Shown: piece after piece, positions 59,384 through 64,000 of the stretch | Layout of the letters: each line of letters starts with the position of its first letter | Position numbering within the stretch: the stretch's first letter is position 1 | NCBI RefSeq assembly: GCF_003337375.1 | Contig: NZ_QPJD01000025.1 | Span: 1 to 64,000 of the forward strand | Reading direction: 5' to 3' | Source: Paenibacillus prosopidis | GTDB taxonomy: Bacteria; Bacillota; Bacilli; Paenibacillales; Paenibacillaceae | Length of the DNA stretch: 64,000 bases | Made by a program: the position numbers and the translations under genes | The notes under the pieces: model-generated | Database searches by the model: none | What the model saw: the letters and a program-made list of their open reading frames with translations, nothing else | What the model was told of the DNA's origin: nothing

Positions 59384-60172
59384 ATGCGCCGAATCGGTCG
59401 GCATGTTGTCGTGTGGATGACGTATAAAGGGGCAATTCGAATCGGTATAGGCCTGCTAGTTATTATTTTGACAGGAATATTGCTTAGTCAAACGATGCCC
59501 GTATCAAGGACATGGTCCTATTGGACGTTGCCGCTCTCAGGTAAGACAATTGCCATCGATGCCGGTCATGGGGGAGTTGACGGGGGCGCTGTCAGCAAGC
59601 AGGGCGTTATAGAGAAGGACTTGAATTTGGCGATCGCGCTGTATTTGCGGGATTACTTACAGCAGGCGGGAGCGATAGTTATCATGACCCGGGAAGGCGA
59701 TTACGATCTTGCGACGGGTGACGCGCGTGCTTATAGCAAACGAAAGACAGAAGATTTGAAGAAACGCGTGTCGGTCATTAGGGAAAGTCAACCGGCTGCA
59801 GTCATCAGTATACATATGAACAGCATTCCCTCGAATAAATGGTCAGGGGCGCAAACCTTTTATCATCCTGCAAACCATCCGGAGAACCGGATTCTTGCCA
59901 CGTTCATACAGGATGAGATTAGACGAAATCTCGAAAACACAACTCGTACCGCAGCTACTGTAAAGGATGTATATGTATTGAAGGCCATTGAGGATATTCC
60001 GACGGCATTGGTGGAGGTAGGATTTCTTTCTAATCCGGGGGAGGCCGAGCGGCTTGCGGATGCCGAATATCAGCGGAAGGTTGCCGCATCCATATATGAG
60101 GGTATACTAAGGTACAGTTCAGGGGAAAAGCTAAGCGGAAGTGTGCTGAAAGAAGAAATAACTGAACGCTGA
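59384..60172 (+). CDS. cwlD: N-acetylmuramoyl-L-alanine amidase CwlD
   Basis: CwlD cuts stem peptides from cortex peptidoglycan so that muramic lactam can form, which is required for germination. ATG 59384 (MRRIGRHVVVWMTYKGAIRI) has GAGGTGG nine bases upstream; the frame extends to 59312 without a site. The 262-residue protein has one N-terminal membrane segment and an Amidase_3 domain. Its zinc residues lie in IAIDAGHGGVDGGA, EKDLNLAIAL and SIHMNS, with the catalytic Glu in ALVEVGFLSN. Confidence 0.94.
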   Translation: MRRIGRHVVVWMTYKGAIRIGIGLLVIILTGILLSQTMPVSRTWSYWTLPLSGKTIAIDAGHGGVDGGAVSKQGVIEKDLNLAIALYLRDYLQQAGAIVIMTREGDYDLATGDARAYSKRKTEDLKKRVSVIRESQPAAVISIHMNSIPSNKWSGAQTFYHPANHPENRILATFIQDEIRRNLENTTRTAATVKDVYVLKAIEDIPTALVEVGFLSNPGEAERLADAEYQRKVAASIYEGILRYSSGEKLSGSVLKEEITER

Positions 60173-60293
60173 CGGGTTTAAATAACTCCTACAAAATGGA
60201 AACTTCATACTTAACTCATTAGTTGGTTGATATGGTTACTGTGTTATACTAAGTATTAAATAGTCGTCATTACATAAAGGTGGGAAAAAATTT

Positions 60294-61415
60294 ATGCTTA
60301 CACGCGAGCAAGCAATAGAAGCCGTCGAATCCGTGACGGCACAATATACCGCGGAACCGATATCGTTCCGCGATGTCATGGTGCGGGACCGTCAAGTATC
60401 GTTGACGGTCCTTGGGGTTAGCGCGGCTGCGCAGCCCGCGCTGGAAGCCTCGCTTCGCGAGGCGCTGGCGCGCCTGGGCGCCGAAACCGTGCACTGCCGG
60501 TTTCGGGCCGAGGCTGCGCCTGCCGCGGGCGCAGGCGCAGCTACGCCGCCGCCTGCGGCAGCTGCAGCGCCGGCTGCGGCTAGCGCCGGTGCCGGCAAAG
60601 CTGGCGGCCCGGCACCCGTACAGGGCCACGGGGCCGGGCTTGCAAGCCCGCTGCTGGATCCTCGCAGCGGGGTGCAGTTCATCGCCGTCGCCAGCGGCAA
60701 GGGCGGCGTCGGCAAATCAACGGTGACCGTCAATCTTGCGGTCGCCTTAGCCCGTAAGGGCAAGCGCGTCGGGATCATCGACGCTGATATTTACGGCTTC
60801 AGCGTGCCCGATATGATGGGCATCGAGGAGCGTCCGAACGTTGTGAACGAACGGGTAATCCCGATCGAGAAGTTCGGCGTTAAGGTAATGTCGATGGGCT
60901 TCTTTGTTGAAGATAACAGCCCGATCGTGTGGCGCGGCCCGATGCTCGGCAAAATGCTGCGCAACTTTTTTCAAGAGATCGAATGGGGCGAGCTCGACTA
61001 TGTGCTGCTGGACCTGCCTCCGGGTACTGGCGACGTAGCGCTTGACGTTCACCAAATCATACCGCAAAGCAAAGAAATTATCGTCACAACGCCGCATGCG
61101 ACAGCTGCTTTCGTAGCTGCGCGGGCAGGGGCGATGGCCATCAAAACGGAGCACGAAATTATTGGCATTGTCGAAAATATGTCCTATTACGTATCTCCCT
61201 CGACCGGAGAGAAGGAATATGTATTCGGACGCGGCGGCGGCGCTCGTCTTGCTGAGACGCTTCATGCTGATCTGCTTGCGCAAATTCCGCTTGGCGCACC
61301 AGACAATCATCCGTCCGAACACGACTTTTCACCTTCCGTGTACAAAGCGGAATCCGATACAGGCAAGCTTTACCTGGAGCTGGCTGAGAGCGTATTAAGC
61401 AAATGCACCGTTTAA
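60294..61415 (+). CDS. Mrp/NBP35-family P-loop ATPase (SalA type)
   Basis: The 373-residue protein has an N-terminal MIP18-like domain (TREQAIEAVESVTAQYTAEP), an Ala/Gly/Pro linker of about 50 residues, and a ParA-like domain with the deviant Walker A IAVASGKGGVGKSTVTVNLA. It also has IIDADIYGFSVPDMMG and LPPGTGDVALDVHQ. Iron-sulfur carriers of this family usually have CxxC near NMSYY; here the stretch is YYVSPSTGEKEYVFG, so it is lost, as in B. subtilis SalA. That argues for a regulatory rather than cluster-carrier role. The linker DNA is markedly GC-rich. Confidence 0.9.
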   Translation: MLTREQAIEAVESVTAQYTAEPISFRDVMVRDRQVSLTVLGVSAAAQPALEASLREALARLGAETVHCRFRAEAAPAAGAGAATPPPAAAAAPAAASAGAGKAGGPAPVQGHGAGLASPLLDPRSGVQFIAVASGKGGVGKSTVTVNLAVALARKGKRVGIIDADIYGFSVPDMMGIEERPNVVNERVIPIEKFGVKVMSMGFFVEDNSPIVWRGPMLGKMLRNFFQEIEWGELDYVLLDLPPGTGDVALDVHQIIPQSKEIIVTTPHATAAFVAARAGAMAIKTEHEIIGIVENMSYYVSPSTGEKEYVFGRGGGARLAETLHADLLAQIPLGAPDNHPSEHDFSPSVYKAESDTGKLYLELAESVLSKCTV

Positions 61416-61458
61416 CAAGCAATTTTCAAGTAAATGTTTACATGATCATTTAAAAATA

Positions 61459-61528
61459 ATAAGCCCGAACGATAATCCTTTGCAGCAAGTTTGCTTTGCA
61501 CATTGGACTAGCCGTTCGGGCTTTTTTT
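61459..61528. terminator. Terminator between the Mrp gene and gerD
   Basis: AAGCCCGAACG and CGTTCGGGCTT are perfect arms with TTTTTTT on the plus strand and an A-rich flank for the minus strand. An inner GCAGCAAGTTTGC helix is present. Confidence 0.9.
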
Positions 61529-61553
61529 CATTTACATTCCTGGCATTCCTGAC

Positions 61554-62219
61554 TCATCCACCTTCATCTTCCCCACTTGCTTCTTCACTTTGCCCTTCTT
61601 CCTCTGCGAATGCTTCTTCTTCTTTCTTTTTCTTCTCAACCTTTTCATCAGGCTTCGGTTTTAGCTCTTCCTGTACCGCTTTTTTCATCAGGTCAAGCAC
61701 TTCGACACGGAATAATGGGTTTTGCATCGATTCCTGCATGAGCGACATCACTTCTTTTCGATACTGTGTGCTTTGCAGAACATCAAGAATCATTTTATCC
61801 ATTTCCGGATTCTTCATCACTTTAAGTAAGTCAGCCTGATAGGACGGATCCTTGATCAGTTCCTTGTGAATGTCTTTATTTTGCTTGTTAACAGCCTTAG
61901 CAAACTCGGCTGCAAAACGGGTATCCACCATAAGCTTCTTAATGACTTTGTCGTATTCGGGAGAGACGAGTACATCCTTCACTGCTAATCTTACTGTCTC
62001 CTGGTCTTGACTGCTCAGCAGCTTAGTACTGTAACCCGACATCTGCTGCGATGATTCCTGCAGAGCCTTTTGAGCATCTTGTGTTTTTAAAATATCGATG
62101 ACCATAGACTTTACATCTTTGTAGCTTACTTGTTCAGTTGGTGGCGGTGGTGCGGCGCAGCTTGTCAATACAATGGCCATTGCAGGGATAACCGACAATA
62201 AAGCCCGCTTTATGCGCAT
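61554..62219 (-). CDS. gerD: Spore germination lipoprotein GerD
   Basis: GerD clusters germinant receptors in the spore inner membrane. ATG 62219 (MRIKRALLSVIPAMAIVLTS) follows GAAGGGAGC; the frame extends 18 codons further without a site. The lipobox is LTSC. The 221-residue protein is helical (DVKSMVIDILKTQDAQKALQ, PEMDKMILDVLQSTQYRKEV) and ends in a long charged Lys/Glu tail (KKKKEEEAFAEEEGQ), common in GerD. It converges on the Mrp gene. Confidence 0.93.
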   Translation of the reverse strand: MRIKRALLSVIPAMAIVLTSCAAPPPPTEQVSYKDVKSMVIDILKTQDAQKALQESSQQMSGYSTKLLSSQDQETVRLAVKDVLVSPEYDKVIKKLMVDTRFAAEFAKAVNKQNKDIHKELIKDPSYQADLLKVMKNPEMDKMILDVLQSTQYRKEVMSLMQESMQNPLFRVEVLDLMKKAVQEELKPKPDEKVEKKKKEEEAFAEEEGQSEEASGEDEGG

Positions 62220-62450
62220 GTTTTGCTTGCTCCCTTCTATGTCAGTACACATGTATTCGATGGAAATGGACAAATCGTCTCAAAAGTGTTGTTTCGTGCT
62301 CTTATTATGCGCATTGTTCACCGTATTATCATGGACAACCGTTAGCTTTTTGTTGTGAACGTGGTAAAATAAAGGGTAATGCGGAAGCCAATTTTGGCCG
62401 AGAGTGGAGAGCGTAATTATTCAAAGTTAGTTTTCAGGAGGATACGGAAC

Positions 62451-63074
62451 GTGAATTTAAAAAAATGGTTCTTTTTGTTTTGGAGCAGCATGGCTGTCGG
62501 TGCGGTGGTTTGCGTAGTGACCGGAGCAGTGATGCAATGGACCGATCCGGAATTCGGTTTTTTAGGCTTTAGGGCGGTTGGATTTAATGCACTAATGATG
62601 GCGATGGTTGGATTGATGATCGGAGCGTTTAGTCAAATGGGCTTTTTCGCTTATTTAACCTTGAATTATATTGCCCTAAGCGTTTTCGGCAAAAAATATT
62701 TGTGGAACGCGCTGCAGGGCTATACGACGATATTCGCAGCGATCGGTCTAGGCTATTTATTGTATGAGCAGCGCATGAACAATTGGTTTTTCTGGCTGCT
62801 GCCGCTCGTGTTGCTCATCTGCTCCGCACTCGTGTCTTGGTTAAAGGTTAAGCAAACGAACAAAACGGCATTCGTACCGACGATGTTTCTTATGTTTGTT
62901 ATTACCTTTATTGAAGCTTGGCCTGCGCTGCAGGGCGAGACTAACGTATCTGCTATCGTATTTATGATGGTTCCTTTGTTCGTTTGCAATGCGTACCAAA
63001 TTATGATGATGCACCGGCTCCTCAAAAAAGAAACAACCGGCCAAGCGGCAGTAGCCGCAAAGCCGGTAGTATAA
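62451..63074 (+). CDS. kbaA: KinB-signalling pathway activation protein KbaA
   Basis: KbaA is a membrane protein needed for KinB input to the sporulation phosphorelay. GTG 62451 (NLKKWFFLFWSSMAVGAVVC) is nine bases after AGGAGG; the frame reaches 62379 without a site. The 207-residue product has about six membrane segments. The place between gerD and pdaB matches B. subtilis. Confidence 0.9.
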   Translation: MNLKKWFFLFWSSMAVGAVVCVVTGAVMQWTDPEFGFLGFRAVGFNALMMAMVGLMIGAFSQMGFFAYLTLNYIALSVFGKKYLWNALQGYTTIFAAIGLGYLLYEQRMNNWFFWLLPLVLLICSALVSWLKVKQTNKTAFVPTMFLMFVITFIEAWPALQGETNVSAIVFMMVPLFVCNAYQIMMMHRLLKKETTGQAAVAAKPVV

Positions 63075-63079
63075 AATGA

Positions 63080-63886
63080 TTATTCTAAAGCTGCGGCATC
63101 AAGCTGCGGGAAAGTAGAAGTCGTCTTGTCCTGCACAGCTTTGCCGTCTATTTCGGTTTGAGCGATAAGCTCGGATACGCTTACGAATTCGTAACCCTTC
63201 GCCCGCAGCTGGTCAATGACGACCGGCAGTGCCTCATGCGTTTGCTTGACGGAGTCGCTCGCGTGGAACAGTATAATGTCTCCTGGATGAGCCCGCGATA
63301 CGACGCGATTAATAATTTTGTCCGTTCCGATGTTCATCCAATCAAGTGAATCAGTATCCCATTGGATCACCTTATATTGTAGTTCCTCTGCGATGCGCAG
63401 CACACGCTTATCGAAATCTCCGTTAGGCAACCGGATCAAATTCGGCTGTTTACCGACCATTTCAGATAAGATGTTGTGCGCTGTTGTAATTTGCTTGCGG
63501 ATTTCTTCGTCGCTCAGCTTGCTGTAGTTGTCGTGCTTGTGCCCGTGGCTCCCGATTTCGTAGCCGGCTTGTTGAATTTTTTTTACGATTTCCGGATGGG
63601 ACTGGCTCCACGGTGAGGATAAGAAGAAGGTAGCCTGCGTTACGTTCTTTTCCTTTAAAACATTAAGAATGGGCTCCGTACGTTTATCGCCCCAGCTAAT
63701 GTCAAAGGTAAGAGCAACGAGTTTCTTTTCTGTCGGAACACTGTAAATGGCAGCCGGCTGCTGCGGGGAGAAGACGGTGATGTTGTCGCGTTCGGCGTAA
63801 ATAATACCGATTGAGAATACAACCGCGATTGCAATTAAAAAATACCTTTTTAACTTACGGCCGTTTAACACATAAAAAACGTTCAT
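63080..63886 (-). CDS. pdaB: Polysaccharide deacetylase-family sporulation protein PdaB
   Basis: PdaB is needed late in sporulation to maintain spores. The 268-residue protein has one N-terminal membrane anchor (YFLIAIAVVFSIGIIYA) and a NodB domain with LTFDISWGD and the zinc-type GSHGHKHDNY. Further motifs are IRLPNGDFDKRV and DIILFHAS. The usual TFDD is TFDI, as in PdaB proteins, so catalytic activity may be altered. Its ATG follows GAAAGGAG. The stop lies five bases from that of kbaA, so the two genes converge. Confidence 0.93.
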   Translation of the reverse strand: MNVFYVLNGRKLKRYFLIAIAVVFSIGIIYAERDNITVFSPQQPAAIYSVPTEKKLVALTFDISWGDKRTEPILNVLKEKNVTQATFFLSSPWSQSHPEIVKKIQQAGYEIGSHGHKHDNYSKLSDEEIRKQITTAHNILSEMVGKQPNLIRLPNGDFDKRVLRIAEELQYKVIQWDTDSLDWMNIGTDKIINRVVSRAHPGDIILFHASDSVKQTHEALPVVIDQLRAKGYEFVSVSELIAQTEIDGKAVQDKTTSTFPQLDAAALE

Positions 63887-63929
63887 GGGGAAGGGCTCTC
63901 CTTTCCTAATGGAAGCTTGTTCTAGTACA

Positions 63930-63957
63930 ATCTATGCTCGTACACAAAAGTTATTCA
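63930..63957 (-). promoter_or_regulatory. Possible forespore-type promoter of pdaB
   Basis: On the minus strand TGAATA (63957-63952) and CATAGAT (63936-63930) are 15 bases apart. They resemble SigG elements (TGAATA, CATACTA), but the spacing is shorter than usual. Confidence 0.35.
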
Positions 63958-63991
63958 TGCCTATTGGAAACTTAAGCGTTAGGAGAGAAAT

Positions 63992-64000
63992 ATGATGTTC
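63992..64000 (+). CDS. Possible start of the next gene, cut by the window
   Basis: AGGAGAG at 63981-63987 precedes ATG 63992 (alternative ATG 63995). Only three codons are visible, so nothing can be said of the product. Confidence 0.35.

Noticed and set aside
61480..61839. 119-residue plus-strand open frame opposite gerD
   Set aside because: It is Ser/Phe-rich antisense of the Lys/Glu tail of gerD.

Overview
The window is chromosomal DNA of a low-to-medium GC, endospore-forming Firmicute, and the protein sequences and gene order point to Paenibacillus or a close relative. The evidence is the Bacillales core order radA-disA-yacL-ispD-ispF-gltX-cysE-cysS-mrnC-rlmB-rae1-sigH-rpmG-secE-nusG-rplKAJL-rpoBC-str-S10-spc-alpha, the sporulation genes cwlD, gerD, kbaA and pdaB, zinc-binding forms of L33, S14 and L36, and many TTG/GTG starts behind strong AGGAGG sites. 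No rRNA, tRNA, CRISPR array or intact insertion sequence was seen.

Bases 1-4,580 are accessory DNA: a decayed array of polymorphic-toxin C-terminal cassettes and immunity genes ending in a broken RHS/YD-repeat remnant. Three copies of the same terminator hairpin, each followed by GGGGCTACC, punctuate the array, and a 297-bp pre-toxin segment occurs twice. A GIY-YIG-like toxin is frameshifted and an SHH-type nuclease has a stop just after its signature motif, yet their immunity genes are open.

Bases 4,620-11,761 hold a Fur-box-controlled haem monooxygenase-like gene, a cluster of DnaA-box-like sites, then radA-disA (recombination and c-di-AMP), pssA (phospholipid synthesis), an unassigned minus-strand gene, the membrane PIN/TRAM protein and ispD-ispF (isoprenoids). 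Bases 11,762-18,741 hold gltX, a Cys T-box leader, cysE-cysS-mrnC-rlmB-rae1 and sigH, linking cysteine supply, Cys-tRNA charging, rRNA maturation and the transition-state sigma factor.

Bases 18,800-35,910 hold rpmG-secE-nusG, rplK-rplA, the L10 leader with rplJ-rplL, a methyltransferase, rpoB-rpoC, an L7Ae-type protein, rpsL-rpsG-fusA and tuf. The str and S10 blocks are then separated by about 4 kb carrying a three-gene ABC importer (lipoprotein, permease, ATPase) and two related palindromic repeats. Bases 39,650-54,914 are the S10-spc-alpha superoperon, including secY, adk, map, a KOW protein and infA.

Bases 55,000-64,000 hold a palindromic repeat region where B. subtilis has the ecf transporter genes, then truA, rplM-rpsI, cysH-sat (sulfate assimilation), cwlD (cortex), an Mrp/SalA-type P-loop protein, gerD (minus, germination), kbaA (KinB pathway) and pdaB (minus, spore). 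The cwlD start codon abuts the T-tract of a very long terminator-like hairpin. All calls come from reading sequence and recalled family knowledge; no database search was run.
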